Origin: JAKFDK01 sp036676195
GTDB lineage: Bacteria; Bacillota; Sulfobacillia; Symbiobacteriales; ZC4RG38
Length of the DNA stretch: 64,000 bases
Reading direction: 5' to 3'
Assembly (NCBI GenBank): GCA_036676195.1
Contig: JAKFDK010000035.1
Span: forward strand, 1 to 64,000
The notes beneath the pieces were generated by a model. It saw nothing but the letters and a program-made list of their open reading frames with translations, had not been told where the DNA came from and ran no database searches. Positions 47,495 to 56,730 of the stretch are shown one piece after another (within the stretch, counting starts at the first letter, position 1; each line of letters starts with the position of its first letter). Position numbers and translations under genes: made by a program.

Positions 47495-50224
47495 TCAACG
47501 GGCCTGATTCAGCGTAGCAATGCGGTTCTCCAGGGCGCCCAGCTTGCCGGACAACTCCTCTTCCTTCGCCCGCTCCTTCTCGACAGCCTCTGGAGCAGCC
47601 TTGGCAATGAAGTTGGGGTTCGCCAGTTTACCGCGCGCCCGGCCAAGTTCCTTGGCGACCTCGTCTCGCTCCTTGGTCAGACGGACGATTTCCTTTTCCA
47701 CGTCAATCAGTCCGTAAAGGGGAACATAGATCTCCACGCCCGCCACCAGCGCCGTTGCCGCCTGTTCAGGCTTCTGTTCCACCAACGGGTCCACGCGGAT
47801 ATCGCTGGCTGCCGCCAGGGCAGCAATGTGCCGGGTCCCGTCGTGCAGCAGTTGCTGCACTTCCGGGCCGGCCACCTGCAGGATCACATCCGCTTTTTTG
47901 CCGGTCGGCACACCCATTTCCGCCCGGATATTACGAATGGCCTTGATGATTTCAGCCCAAAGGTTAACCTTTCGGGTATCGTCCGGAAACTGCAGACCAG
48001 CGTCAGGCCGCAGCCACGGCTGCACCACCAGTGCCTCGGCGGACCCGTCCAAACGGGCCTGGTCCAGGGCGGCGTGGCCCCGGGACGGCCGCACAGCCCG
48101 CGGAAGCTTTTGCCAGATGGCTTCGGTCACAAACGGCATGAACGGGTGTAAGAGGCGCAGCAACCCGTCCAACACAAACCACAGGGTATGCTGTGCCGCA
48201 CCGCGGCTGGAGGCAGTACCCTCCTTGCCATACAGCCTGGGCTTTACCATCTCGATGTACCAGTCGCAGAACTCATTCCAAATAAAATCATACAGCTTGT
48301 TGGCTGCCAGACCCAGTTCGAAACGCTCCATATCAGCCTGGATTTCAGTGGCCACCTGCTGCAAGCGGGACACAATCCAGCGATCCTCTGCCTGCCCATC
48401 GGTTCGGAGAGCGGCCGGGTAGTCGACAATGTCAGCCGGAGTAAAGTCGCTCAGGTTCATCAACACAAAGCGGCTGGCATTCCAGAGCTTGTTAGCAAAG
48501 TTCCGAGCCGCCTCGACCCGCTCCCAGTAAAAGCGCAGGTCATTTCCCGGTGTGGTGCCGGAAATGAGCATAAAACGCAAGGCGTCTGCACCGTACTTGT
48601 CGATGACTTCCAGGGGGTCGATCCCATTGCCCAAGCTCTTGGACATTTTTCGCCCCTGTGAGTCACGTACGAGTCCGTGCAGCAGAACAGTATCAAAGGG
48701 CTTCTGCCCCGTCAACTCCAGAGCACTGAAAATCATGCGTGCGACCCAGAAGAACAGAATATCGTAGCCGGTCACCAGCACATTGGTCGGGTAGAAGTAG
48801 TCCAGGTCCGGGGTCTTCTCCGGCCAGCCCAGGGTGCTGAACGGCCACAAAGCACTGGAAAACCAGGTATCAAGGGCATCTTCACTCTGCTTAATCCTGG
48901 CACTGCCGCAGTGCTTACACTGTGTCGGATCCGCCGTAGCCACCGTCTGCAGGCCGCAGTCGTTGCAGAACCAGACCGGAATGCGGTGGCCCCAGAAAAT
49001 CTGACGTGAAATGCACCAGTCCTGGATGTTTTCCATCCAGTGGGCGTATACCTTTTGAAAACGCTCAGGGACAATCTGAATTTGCCCGTCGGTCACCGCT
49101 TTGAGCGCGGGCTCGGCCAGTGGTTGCATGCGTACAAACCACTGCTTGGAAACCAGCGGCTCCACCACTGTACCGCAGCGTTGGCAGGTGCCGGCAGAAA
49201 GTGTATGCGGTTCAATCTTAACCAGACAGCCCGCTTCCTCCATATCTTTCAACAGGGCTTTCCGGCATTCGTAGCGGTCCATACCGGCATATTTGCCGGC
49301 GGCAGCCGTCATTTCGCCCTTCCAGCCAATGACCTGCGGCATCGGCAGATGGTGCTTACGCCCGACCTCAAAGTCCGTCGGATCATGGAACGGGGTCACC
49401 TTGACGCAGCCGGTACCAAAAGCCGGATCGACCGCCTCATCGGCAATAATGGGAATTTCCTGCCCCGTCGCCGGGTGTTTGATCTGCTTGCCGATCAGAT
49501 TCCGGTAGCGGGGATCCTCCGGGTTGACCATTACAGCCGTGTCGCCCAACATGGTTTCCGGCCGGGTTGTGGCGACGGCGATATCACCTGAGCCGTCGGC
49601 TAGCGGGTAGCGGAAATAGTACAGGTTGCCATTAGTCTCCTCGTGCTCCACCTCGATGTCAGAAAGGGCAGTCTGGTCATTCGGGCACCAGTTGGTCAGC
49701 CGGTCGCCCTGATAGATCAGGCCCTTTTCATATAACTGCACGAAGAAGGCGCGCACCGCCTGGGAACAGCCCTCATCCATGGTAAACCGTTCACGGCTCC
49801 AGTCGCATGAGCAGCCCAGACGCTTGAGCTGATCGGTGATGGTATCGCCGTATTTGCCCTTCCATTCCCATACGCGCGCCACGAATTTTTCCCGACCCAG
49901 ATCGTGGCGGGTCAGACCCTCTTCCTTCTTCAGCACCTCTTCTACCTTGATCTGGGTAGCCAGACCGGCATGGTCAGTTCCAGGCAGCCACAGCGTGGGA
50001 TCTCCCTGCATCCGCTGCCAACGAATTAAAATGTCCTGAATAGTATTATCCAAGGCATGGCCCATATGCAGGGCGCCAGTCACGTTGGGCGGCGGGATCA
50101 CAATGGTAAACGGCCGCGCCTCCGGTACACGGGGGGCCCGAAAATATCCGCCAGCAAGCCAAAACTGATAAAGAGAACCCTCGACGTCCTTTGGGTCATA
50201 GCGAGTTGCCAGTTCCTCGGCCAA
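47495..50224 (-). CDS. valS: valyl-tRNA synthetase
   Basis: A 909-residue class I synthetase. TTG at 50224, 8 nt after AAGGGGG, gives the family start (AEELATRYDPKDVEGSLYQF); the open frame running upstream to 50341 lies in the leader. Motifs are GALHMGHALDNT (HIGH), GRKMSKSLGNG (KMSKS), the editing domain with TTRPETMLGDTAVMVN, and a C-terminal coiled coil (DVEKEIVRLTKERDEVAKE). It charges tRNA-Val. A T-box leader controls it. Confidence 0.97.
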   Translation of the reverse strand: MAEELATRYDPKDVEGSLYQFWLAGGYFRAPRVPEARPFTIVIPPPNVTGALHMGHALDNTIQDILIRWQRMQGDPTLWLPGTDHAGLATQIKVEEVLKKEEGLTRHDLGREKFVARVWEWKGKYGDTITDQLKRLGCSCDWSRERFTMDEGCSQAVRAFFVQLYEKGLIYQGDRLTNWCPNDQTALSDIEVEHEETNGNLYYFRYPLADGSGDIAVATTRPETMLGDTAVMVNPEDPRYRNLIGKQIKHPATGQEIPIIADEAVDPAFGTGCVKVTPFHDPTDFEVGRKHHLPMPQVIGWKGEMTAAAGKYAGMDRYECRKALLKDMEEAGCLVKIEPHTLSAGTCQRCGTVVEPLVSKQWFVRMQPLAEPALKAVTDGQIQIVPERFQKVYAHWMENIQDWCISRQIFWGHRIPVWFCNDCGLQTVATADPTQCKHCGSARIKQSEDALDTWFSSALWPFSTLGWPEKTPDLDYFYPTNVLVTGYDILFFWVARMIFSALELTGQKPFDTVLLHGLVRDSQGRKMSKSLGNGIDPLEVIDKYGADALRFMLISGTTPGNDLRFYWERVEAARNFANKLWNASRFVLMNLSDFTPADIVDYPAALRTDGQAEDRWIVSRLQQVATEIQADMERFELGLAANKLYDFIWNEFCDWYIEMVKPRLYGKEGTASSRGAAQHTLWFVLDGLLRLLHPFMPFVTEAIWQKLPRAVRPSRGHAALDQARLDGSAEALVVQPWLRPDAGLQFPDDTRKVNLWAEIIKAIRNIRAEMGVPTGKKADVILQVAGPEVQQLLHDGTRHIAALAAASDIRVDPLVEQKPEQAATALVAGVEIYVPLYGLIDVEKEIVRLTKERDEVAKELGRARGKLANPNFIAKAAPEAVEKERAKEEELSGKLGALENRIATLNQAR

Positions 50225-50263
50225 CCGTAATTCCCCCTTGCAAATCACGAAAAACACATCACG

Positions 50264-50511
50264 AAAAGCCCCGGCGTGTCCTGGAAGGACGAGCCGGGGC
50301 TCGTGGTACCACCTTCGTTCCCGCCTTTCACATGCGGGCACTCTGATCAGCTATAACGGGCTGCCCCGGTCCCGGTTTTCTTCCTTCCCCCGGACGGCTC
50401 AGCGGCGACCTTCCCTCGCTTCGGTCCAGGGCACCTTGCACCCTATGGGCGCCCCTCGCTGCAGACCCAGCTTGAGGTACTCCTCCGCGTCAACACCCTG
50501 TCACTATGGAT
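50264..50511 (-). ncRNA. T-box riboswitch leader of valS (Val specifier)
   Basis: The T-box sequence AAGGTGGTACCACG lies at 50302-50315, and a terminator (AGCCCCGGC at 50267-50275 with GCCGGGGCT at 50293-50301, then TTTT) follows. In stem I a likely specifier GTC (Val) sits at 50407-50409, opposite an AGTA loop, with GCGG/CCGC closing the base. Uncharged tRNA-Val should favour antitermination. The promoter is at 50518-50547. Confidence 0.9.
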
Positions 50512-50517
50512 AAGACC

Positions 50518-50547
50518 AGTATATGCAGCGGGCGATCCCCTTGTCAA
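50518..50547 (-). promoter_or_regulatory. sigma-A promoter of valS
   Basis: TTGACA at 50542-50547 (perfect consensus) and TATACT at 50518-50523 with an 18-nt spacer. Transcription would start near 50511. The -35 box touches the end of the upstream acetyltransferase gene. Confidence 0.82.
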
Positions 50548-51074
50548 TGCGCGGCGGTGGGCGCCAGCACACCAAGGATGACTTCGTCATCATAACTGCC
50601 ATTGATGAAAAGCGCCGCGGTCAGGCGGCCCTCTTCACTGAAGCCGGCTTCCCTATAGGCCCGGATCATATGTCCCTGCCGCCCCGGTAACCGTGCCTCA
50701 ATTCGGTTCAAATTCAGGTGGGACAAGCCGAAGCGCACGGTGGTCCGAATCGCATCCTCTTCAAAGCCGCGACCCACAAAATCAGGTTCCCCAATCAGAA
50801 ACGAAATTCGCGCCCGACGGTGCACCCACTCGATCTGACTCAACTGGGCCAGACCGATCAGACGCCCATCCTTTGTTTCTACGCCCATGAGCCGACCGGC
50901 ATGGTCACCACCGGTTCCCGCCTTCAAAACCCAGGCTTCCGTTGCCTTCCGTGACAGCGCGGCCGGAATGCCGCTCAGGGTTGCTGTGGTCTCCAACTGG
51001 TTTAACCAGCGCTGCACGACCTCTGCATCCGTACCCTCCAGGGCCCGCAATATCACCTTTTCGCCCTCCAACAC
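50544..51074 (-). CDS. GNAT-family acetyltransferase (RimJ/RimL-like)
   Basis: A 176-residue protein, GTG start at 51074 behind GGGAGG. It reads LEGEKVILRALEGTDAEVVQ at the N-terminus, then the acetyl-CoA binding region LIGEPDFVGRGFEEDAIRT, and IEARLPGRQGHMIRAYREAG at the C-terminal part. The usual Q/RxxGxG/A loop is partly degenerate (VGRGFE). It probably acetylates a protein N-terminus or small molecule. The substrate is unknown. It is not related to the second acetyltransferase at 52146 beyond the fold. Confidence 0.82.
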   Translation of the reverse strand: MLEGEKVILRALEGTDAEVVQRWLNQLETTATLSGIPAALSRKATEAWVLKAGTGGDHAGRLMGVETKDGRLIGLAQLSQIEWVHRRARISFLIGEPDFVGRGFEEDAIRTTVRFGLSHLNLNRIEARLPGRQGHMIRAYREAGFSEEGRLTAALFINGSYDDEVILGVLAPTAAH

Positions 51075-51222
51075 CTGCTTGCCTCCCCGGTTTCGGATTC
51101 AGCACCGCGGCCTGCACAGGCCACTGCTCCCAGCAGCCCGAGCGGGCTCCCGCCCCCTGATACTTTCAGGGTACTCGCTTCCCATCCGGCCGGAACACGG
51201 GTCAGTCCGTATCTGCCCGGAT

Positions 51223-52038
51223 TCATTGGGCCGTATCAGCAGCCCGTCGACCCTGCACCGGCAAGCCACAATGATGACAGAAATTCGCACCGCTTACCAG
51301 AGTTGCGCCACAACCGCCACAGGGCCCGCCAAAGCCAGGCCGGGCCACCGGTGGGGCAAAGGGTGACACGCGATGAGAGTCGCGTATCCCTTCCACTGCC
51401 CGATACCACATATACGCAAACAGGGGGAAAAGTAGATAAAAGGCAATTTCGTAATGCACCAAGTTAAATAAATCAAACAACCCGTGCAGGAGCACTGGCA
51501 GAGCCAGGGCTGCCAGCCATGAAACCACCTTGCCCCAACCCGGCCCGGTAAACTTGGCCTTGCCCAGGTAATAGCCCATCATGATTCCCCAGATTGCATG
51601 GCCAGGGACCGACAGGATCGCCCTGACAAAACCGGTGGACATCCCACCCTCAATCACGTACAGAACATTCTCCAACGCTGCAAAACCCAGAGACGCTGCG
51701 GCAGCGTAGACAATCCCGTCGTAGGGCTCATTAAAGTTCGGGTTACGGTAGGCTACCAGGTAAACAGCGACCAGCTTAAAAAACTCCTCGACCAGCGCTG
51801 CGGAAATAAACGCTTCCCAGGGCGCCTTCCACGAGCCAGCAATACCGAGAAGCTCCGCCAGGGGTTGGAGCACAGCCAGATTAACAGCTACTACCGGTAC
51901 CGCCATCAAAGCTCCGAAGAAGAAAGTCCGCACTACCAGTCCATGCGGCTCGCGCTCATAACGATCGCGGTAGTATAGATAAACCAGCAAGAAGATAGCC
52001 GGCGCCACCGCCAATACCACAAGTTGCAGATAAAGCAC
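51223..52038 (-). CDS. PrsW-family membrane protease with C-terminal zinc ribbon
   Basis: A 271-residue protein. GTG at 52038 is 7 nt after GGGGGG; an in-frame ATG at 52059 is an alternative. Eight or so membrane helices carry ALVEEFFKLVAVYLV (the EExxK motif), ASLGFAALENVLYVIEG, VPGHAIWGIMMGYYLG and VLLHGLFDLFN, matching PrsW. A zinc ribbon (CGGCGATLVSGANFCHHCG) is fused at the C-terminus. PrsW in Bacillus cleaves an anti-sigma factor; the substrate here is unknown. The zinc ribbon may bind a regulatory partner. Confidence 0.82.
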   Translation of the reverse strand: MLYLQLVVLAVAPAIFLLVYLYYRDRYEREPHGLVVRTFFFGALMAVPVVAVNLAVLQPLAELLGIAGSWKAPWEAFISAALVEEFFKLVAVYLVAYRNPNFNEPYDGIVYAAAASLGFAALENVLYVIEGGMSTGFVRAILSVPGHAIWGIMMGYYLGKAKFTGPGWGKVVSWLAALALPVLLHGLFDLFNLVHYEIAFYLLFPLFAYMWYRAVEGIRDSHRVSPFAPPVARPGFGGPCGGCGATLVSGANFCHHCGLPVQGRRAADTAQ

Positions 52039-52112
52039 CCGTCGGCCCCCCAAACACATATCTTTGACATTTCAATTTGCCGACAGGCCTTTCCTGCAAC
52101 GATGGGGAGGCA

Positions 52113-52138
52113 AAAGCGGGGCCTTGGCGCCCCGCTTT
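52113..52138 (-). terminator. terminator of the MarR-acetyltransferase unit
   Basis: A perfect 10-bp stem (52113-52122 with 52129-52138) and a 6-nt loop, on the minus strand followed by TTTTGCCTCC. It lies 8 nt beyond the acetyltransferase stop. Confidence 0.75.
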
Positions 52139-52145
52139 CATCAGG

Positions 52146-52739
52146 CTATCTTGGAGACGCAGCAGCTACTGTATACTCCGGTTGTATGCGCTGGTGACGT
52201 GTTCGGGTCAGTGACATTAACAGGATTGCACTGGCATCTCCCCGGCGCCTGATGGGCTCCATAATCCCCTGCGGGGTAAAACCAAGCCGTTCATACAAAC
52301 GGATAGCCCGCATATTCGCTTGATAGACGCGCAAATAAATTGCTTTCAGGTGCCAGTAGCTAAAAGCCTGCGCCAGCAGACAACCAAGGGCATCTCGACC
52401 GTAACCGTGCCCCCAGAATGCCTTCTCCCCGATACAGATCCGTAACTCAGCGGTACCCGCCCGCCAGTCGATCCGGTCCAGTTCAATTTCACCAATCAAC
52501 TCGCGGTCGGCCAAGGTTTCAATGGCCCAAACCCGACAACGGCGATCGGCCTTGGTCCGCTGGTACCATTGCTGGGCGTTCTCGGCGCCGGCTACAAATT
52601 TACGTCCCATCAGGGCGACTATTTCGGGATCCTGATCCCAATCTGCTATCCGGGCCAGATCTGGCTGCCTGACCGGCCGGAGAACAGTCAGGCTGCCCCT
52701 GAGCTCACCATCCGCCAGGTTCCCTTTCGTTGCCGCCAT
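52146..52739 (-). CDS. GNAT-family acetyltransferase
   Basis: A 197-residue protein. ATG at 52739 lies 6 nt after AAGGACG, and the frame further upstream is not needed. It reads LTVLRPVRQPDLARIADWDQ, then IGEIELDRIDWRAGTAEL and the acetyl-CoA loop IGEKAFWGHGYGRDALGCLL, with LRVYQANMRAIRLYERLGF at the end. It resembles RimJ/RimL or spermidine acetyltransferases. It lies downstream of the MarR gene and ends at a terminator, so it may be MarR-controlled. Confidence 0.83.
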   Translation of the reverse strand: MAATKGNLADGELRGSLTVLRPVRQPDLARIADWDQDPEIVALMGRKFVAGAENAQQWYQRTKADRRCRVWAIETLADRELIGEIELDRIDWRAGTAELRICIGEKAFWGHGYGRDALGCLLAQAFSYWHLKAIYLRVYQANMRAIRLYERLGFTPQGIMEPIRRRGDASAILLMSLTRTRHQRIQPEYTVAAASPR

Positions 52740-52872
52740 GCTTCGTCCTTCTGTTGCTGTATGGTGTATGGGATGAACAGAGACGAAGGATTCGACGAAG
52801 CTGGAGGTGCCCCCTCCAGGGAATAGCAGGGGCGACATGGCGCGCGTCGTTTCATCGTGGCGGTGGCTGGAG

Positions 52873-53325
52873 TTAATCCTTTAATTCCTTGTATAGCCGC
52901 ATCAGGATTCCGGCCAGAGCCTGGCGCTCATCGGCGTTCCATACTTTGGCCAGTTCGTTTAATTCATGGGTCAGATCTTTCCTTATGTCAAGTACTTGGG
53001 CACCCTTTTCGGTTACCCGCACCGTAATGACCCGTCGGTCTTCCTGGCTCCGCTCACGTACCAGCCAGCCGTCCCGCTCCAGGCGATCCACGATGCCTGT
53101 AACATTACCCTGCGAACAGTTCAGGATCTCACTAAGCCTACCCAAGGTCATATGAGAGTCGTTCAGCGCCCCCAGTAGCAACAAGTATTGCGGGGTAGTC
53201 AGGTTATATTTATCACTTAAATAGCGGTCGTACCGCTTGCCTAGCAGATCAGAAACGACCTGCAAAAACGGAATGACCAGGTCGGTTTGGGATTTGTCCC
53301 ACCCCTTCAGTAGTAACTGCTCCAT
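52873..53325 (-). CDS. MarR-family transcriptional regulator
   Basis: A 150-residue protein, ATG at 53325 behind AAAGGAGGTG. It has the MarR winged helix: LTTPQYLLLLGALNDSHMTL, then RLSEILNCSQGNVTGIVDRL and the wing LVRERSQEDRRVITVRVTEK. A consensus promoter and an inverted repeat overlapping the -10 box lie upstream, so self-repression is likely. The effector is unknown. It may regulate the acetyltransferase downstream. Confidence 0.9.
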   Translation of the reverse strand: MEQLLLKGWDKSQTDLVIPFLQVVSDLLGKRYDRYLSDKYNLTTPQYLLLLGALNDSHMTLGRLSEILNCSQGNVTGIVDRLERDGWLVRERSQEDRRVITVRVTEKGAQVLDIRKDLTHELNELAKVWNADERQALAGILMRLYKELKD

Positions 53326-53389
53326 TCTTCACTCACCTCCTTTCTTTTAGGTTAGAAATCTCGGTGGCATAAAGCCCGAATACCATTAC

Positions 53390-53430
53390 ACAACTAGCGT
53401 TATTATACCTGAGTTGTAAAAATAAGTCAA
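53390..53430 (-). promoter_or_regulatory. MarR-gene promoter with overlapping operator
   Basis: TTGACT at 53425-53430, a 17-nt spacer and TATAAT (perfect) at 53402-53407 on the minus strand. An inverted repeat ACAACT (53390-53395) and AGTTGT (53412-53417), 28 bp in total, brackets the -10 box. It lies in a clearly AT-rich stretch. Confidence 0.8.
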
Positions 53431-53500
53431 GCATTCCCAAAAACAACTGCCATTATTTGTCCACGCATCTTTATTTTACTGGAAAACGTGCGAAGAAAAT

Positions 53501-53524
53501 GCCTGCAACCGGACGGTTGCAGGC
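53501..53524 (-). terminator. terminator of the lon-ysxC unit
   Basis: A perfect 10-bp stem (53501-53510 with 53515-53524), a 4-nt loop, followed on the minus strand by ATTTTCTTCG. It lies 46 nt after the ysxC stop. Confidence 0.82.
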
Positions 53525-53569
53525 TAATGATTGCGGCTGGCTGTAGCTGGGATTGTGCTTACCCTGCTT

Positions 53570-54187
53570 TCAACTTTCGCTCACTCGGGCCAGGATCCAC
53601 TGCCAGACTTCTTCCCGACCGAATCCAGTTTCGGACGAGTAGAAGCCCACCGGTTCGTCCGCGCCAAGGGCCAGGGTTGTCCGGACCTGTCGCTGATGCG
53701 CAGGCCATTGTGTGCGACCGACCTTGTCAACCTTCGTGGCCACCACAAGACGTGCCGTCTGATGGTGCCGGAGCCAATCGTACATGTTGCAGTCATCTCT
53801 GGTCGGTGGGTGGCGAAAGTCTACCACCTGTAAAACTCCGGCCAAGTTTTCCCGCTTAGCCAGATAAGCCTCGATCAGCCGGCCCCACTGGGCCCGCGTG
53901 GCCATCGAGACTTTGGCAAACCCATAACCTGGGGCATCCACCAGATAGAACCGAGGCCCCCCGATCCCGACACTGACCTTAAAAAAATTCAATAGCTGGG
54001 TCCGCCCTGGGGTGTTCGACGTACGCGCAAGCTTGAACCGGCCGAGCAACGAGTTAATCAAGCTAGACTTGCCTACGTTCGAGCGGCCCACCAGAGCAAG
54101 CTCTGGCAGGCCATCTGTGGGCAACTGCTTGAGGGCGGCCACCGATGTACAGAACTCGACATGCACGCCCTTCCACGGCTCGATCAC
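53570..54187 (-). CDS. ysxC: ribosome biogenesis GTPase YsxC/EngB
   Basis: A 205-residue GTPase, GTG start at 54187 overlapping the lon stop by 4 nt. G1 is [18 protein letters not shown]2 region [15 protein letters not shown]3 DAPGYGFA, G4 [11 protein letters not shown]. It helps assemble the 50S subunit. The position directly after lon is conserved in Bacillus. Confidence 0.94.
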   Translation of the reverse strand: MIEPWKGVHVEFCTSVAALKQLPTDGLPELALVGRSNVGKSSLINSLLGRFKLARTSNTPGRTQLLNFFKVSVGIGGPRFYLVDAPGYGFAKVSMATRAQWGRLIEAYLAKRENLAGVLQVVDFRHPPTRDDCNMYDWLRHHQTARLVVATKVDKVGRTQWPAHQRQVRTTLALGADEPVGFYSSETGFGREEVWQWILARVSES

Positions 54188-56598
54188 GTCGGCAAGTCCC
54201 CCGGTTGGATCAGCGGTTCCGTCTCTACGCCCGGCAGGGGAGGCGGCAGTTCCACCATCTCGGAATCCTCAACCTTCCCGGCCAGGGCCATTTTCAGGAC
54301 TTCGTCCATGTGCTCCACCAGAGTCACATTCAGCTTGCGCCGGATATTGGCCGGCACATCGTCCAGATCCTTTTCGTTTTCTTTCGGCAGGATGACCTGA
54401 TGAATGCCAGCCCGATGCGCTGCCAGTAACTTCTCCTTTACACCGCCAATGGGCAGAACCCGGCCACGCAGAGTAATTTCACCTGTCATAGCCACTTCCT
54501 GTCGCACCGGGCGCCTGGTCAGTGCGCTGATGACCGCTGTGGCCATGGTAATGCCGGCCGAAGGCCCCTCCTTGGGGATAGCTCCCTCCGGTACGTGGAT
54601 GTGCACGTCCATTTTGGTGTGGAATTCCTCATCGATGCCGAGGGATTTGGCCCGAGAGCGAATGTAACTGAAGCCCGCCTGCGCCGACTCCCGCATCACT
54701 TCCCCCAGTTTACCGGTGAGAAGCAGGTTACCCTTGCCCTTCATCACCGACACCTCAATGGGCATGATATCGCCGCCCACTTCGGTATAAACCAGACCAG
54801 TGGCCACACCAACCTGGTCTTTTTCCTCCGTCTGCCCCCAGCGGAATCGGGCAACACCCAGGAAGGTGTGCAGATTCTGCTGGGTCACTCGAATATGGTT
54901 CTCTTTCCCTTGCACAATGTTGCGGGCTGCCTTCCGGCAGATCTCTGCCACTTTGCGCTCAAGATTCCGCACTCCAGCCTCCCGGGTGTACTCCCGAACC
55001 ACCGTGCGGATGGCGTTGTCAGAAACCTCGATCTGTTCCTCCTGGAGTCCATGCTCCTTGACCTGCTTGGGTAAGAGGTAACGGCGAGCAATCTCCAGCT
55101 TTTCATCCTCCGTGTAGCCGGAGATGGAGATAACCTCCATCCGATCGAGCAGCGGCCGGGGGATATTCCACAGCACATTGGCGGTAGTGATGAACATCAC
55201 GTTCCGCAAATCGAATGGGACCTCGATATAATGGTCGCTAAAACTGTTGTTTTGCTCTGGATCGAGCACTTCCAACAATGCGCTGGCCGGATCTCCCCGG
55301 AAGTCCTGGCTCATCTTGTCGATCTCATCCAGCAGGAATACCGGGTTCTTGGATCCGGCAGTGCGCATGCCCTGGATAATCCGCCCAGGCATAGCACCGA
55401 CATAAGTCCGGCGATGCCCACGGATTTCGGCTTCGTCCCGCACGCCTCCCAGGGAGACACGGACAAACTTACGGCCAAGGGACCGGGCCACCGATTTGGC
55501 CAGCGACGTCTTGCCGACACCAGGCGGCCCGACCAGGCAGAGGATGGGACCCCGCAGGGTGTCCTTTAGCTTACGGATCGCCAAATACTCGAGAATGCGA
55601 TCCTTGACTTTTTCCAGGCCGTAATGGTCCTCGTCTAATATGACCTGGGCTTCGTTGAGGTCAATGCGGTCTTCAGTCTGTGTGGCCCAGGGCAGGCTGG
55701 TAATCCACTCCAGGTAGTTCCGCACCACCACGGCTTCGGCTGCCATGGGCGGCATCTTTTCCAGCCGGTCGACCTCGCGCATCGCCTTTTCATGCGCCTC
55801 CTGGGGCAGTTTGAGTTCCTCAATTTTCTTGCGGAACTCCTCAACCTCCGAGGTACGGTCGTCCTTGTCACCCAGTTCCTTCTGGATCGCCTTCAATTGC
55901 TCCCGCAGGTAATATTCCTTTTGGGTCTTTTCCATCTGCTTGCGCACACGGGCATTAATCCTGGTTTCAATGTCCAGGAGTTCAACCTCGCGGGCCAGCA
56001 GTTCAGAAACCCTCGCCAACCGTTCAGCTACCCCAAAAGCATCCAGGACGGATTGCTTGTCCTCTACTTTCAGCGGCATCTGACTGGCAATGTTGTCAGA
56101 CAGACGCCCTGGCTGATCAATGGTAACAATGGTTGCCAGCGCTTCGGGCGGTGCCTTCTTGGAGCGCTTGACCCATTGTTCAAATTGGCTGACTACCGTA
56201 CGCATCAGAGCCTCGGCTTCGGCAGAGCGCTCGGTTGCTTCGTACACTTCCTGCGCTTCCACACGGAAGAGGGGCTCCTGCTGCGTGTAGCGGAGAATCT
56301 GACAACGGCTGATGCCCTCGAAGACAACCTTCATGGTTCCGCCGGGCACCCTGGCCACTTGCTTGATCTCCACCAGGGTCCCAACGACATATATGTCGTC
56401 CGGTGTCGGATCATCGGCTCGGGTATCTTTCTGCATGGCCAGTACCATACGCTTGTCCCTGGAGAGGGCGTCGTCAAGTGCACGCAGGCTCTTTTCACGC
56501 CCGACCTCCAGGGGCACGATCATCTCCGGAAAGACAATCTGGCCCCGCAGCGGCAACAATGGCCACTCTTGTACGGTGCCCTTGTGCTCCATTGCCAC
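54184..56598 (-). CDS. lon: ATP-dependent protease LonA
   Basis: An 804-residue protein, GTG start at 56598 behind AGGAGG (an ATG at 56592 is also possible). The N-domain begins [20 protein letters not shown]; the AAA domain has [15 protein letters not shown] and [20 protein letters not shown]; the protease domain has Ser680 (EGPSAG) and Lys723 (VKEKLLAAH). It degrades damaged and regulatory proteins. It follows lonB on the same strand. Confidence 0.97.
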   Translation of the reverse strand: MAMEHKGTVQEWPLLPLRGQIVFPEMIVPLEVGREKSLRALDDALSRDKRMVLAMQKDTRADDPTPDDIYVVGTLVEIKQVARVPGGTMKVVFEGISRCQILRYTQQEPLFRVEAQEVYEATERSAEAEALMRTVVSQFEQWVKRSKKAPPEALATIVTIDQPGRLSDNIASQMPLKVEDKQSVLDAFGVAERLARVSELLAREVELLDIETRINARVRKQMEKTQKEYYLREQLKAIQKELGDKDDRTSEVEEFRKKIEELKLPQEAHEKAMREVDRLEKMPPMAAEAVVVRNYLEWITSLPWATQTEDRIDLNEAQVILDEDHYGLEKVKDRILEYLAIRKLKDTLRGPILCLVGPPGVGKTSLAKSVARSLGRKFVRVSLGGVRDEAEIRGHRRTYVGAMPGRIIQGMRTAGSKNPVFLLDEIDKMSQDFRGDPASALLEVLDPEQNNSFSDHYIEVPFDLRNVMFITTANVLWNIPRPLLDRMEVISISGYTEDEKLEIARRYLLPKQVKEHGLQEEQIEVSDNAIRTVVREYTREAGVRNLERKVAEICRKAARNIVQGKENHIRVTQQNLHTFLGVARFRWGQTEEKDQVGVATGLVYTEVGGDIMPIEVSVMKGKGNLLLTGKLGEVMRESAQAGFSYIRSRAKSLGIDEEFHTKMDVHIHVPEGAIPKEGPSAGITMATAVISALTRRPVRQEVAMTGEITLRGRVLPIGGVKEKLLAAHRAGIHQVILPKENEKDLDDVPANIRRKLNVTLVEHMDEVLKMALAGKVEDSEMVELPPPLPGVETEPLIQPGDLPT

Positions 56599-56730
56599 TT
56601 TTCAGTCGCCTCCTGGGCACCAATAGCAAATTGGTGAGTTTGGGCAGGGTGCCCTTCTTCATTTTACCACATTAAGTTGACCGCTGGGGCAAGCGCCCTA
56701 CGGGGCAACTCATGTGAATTCAAGTTCTTG

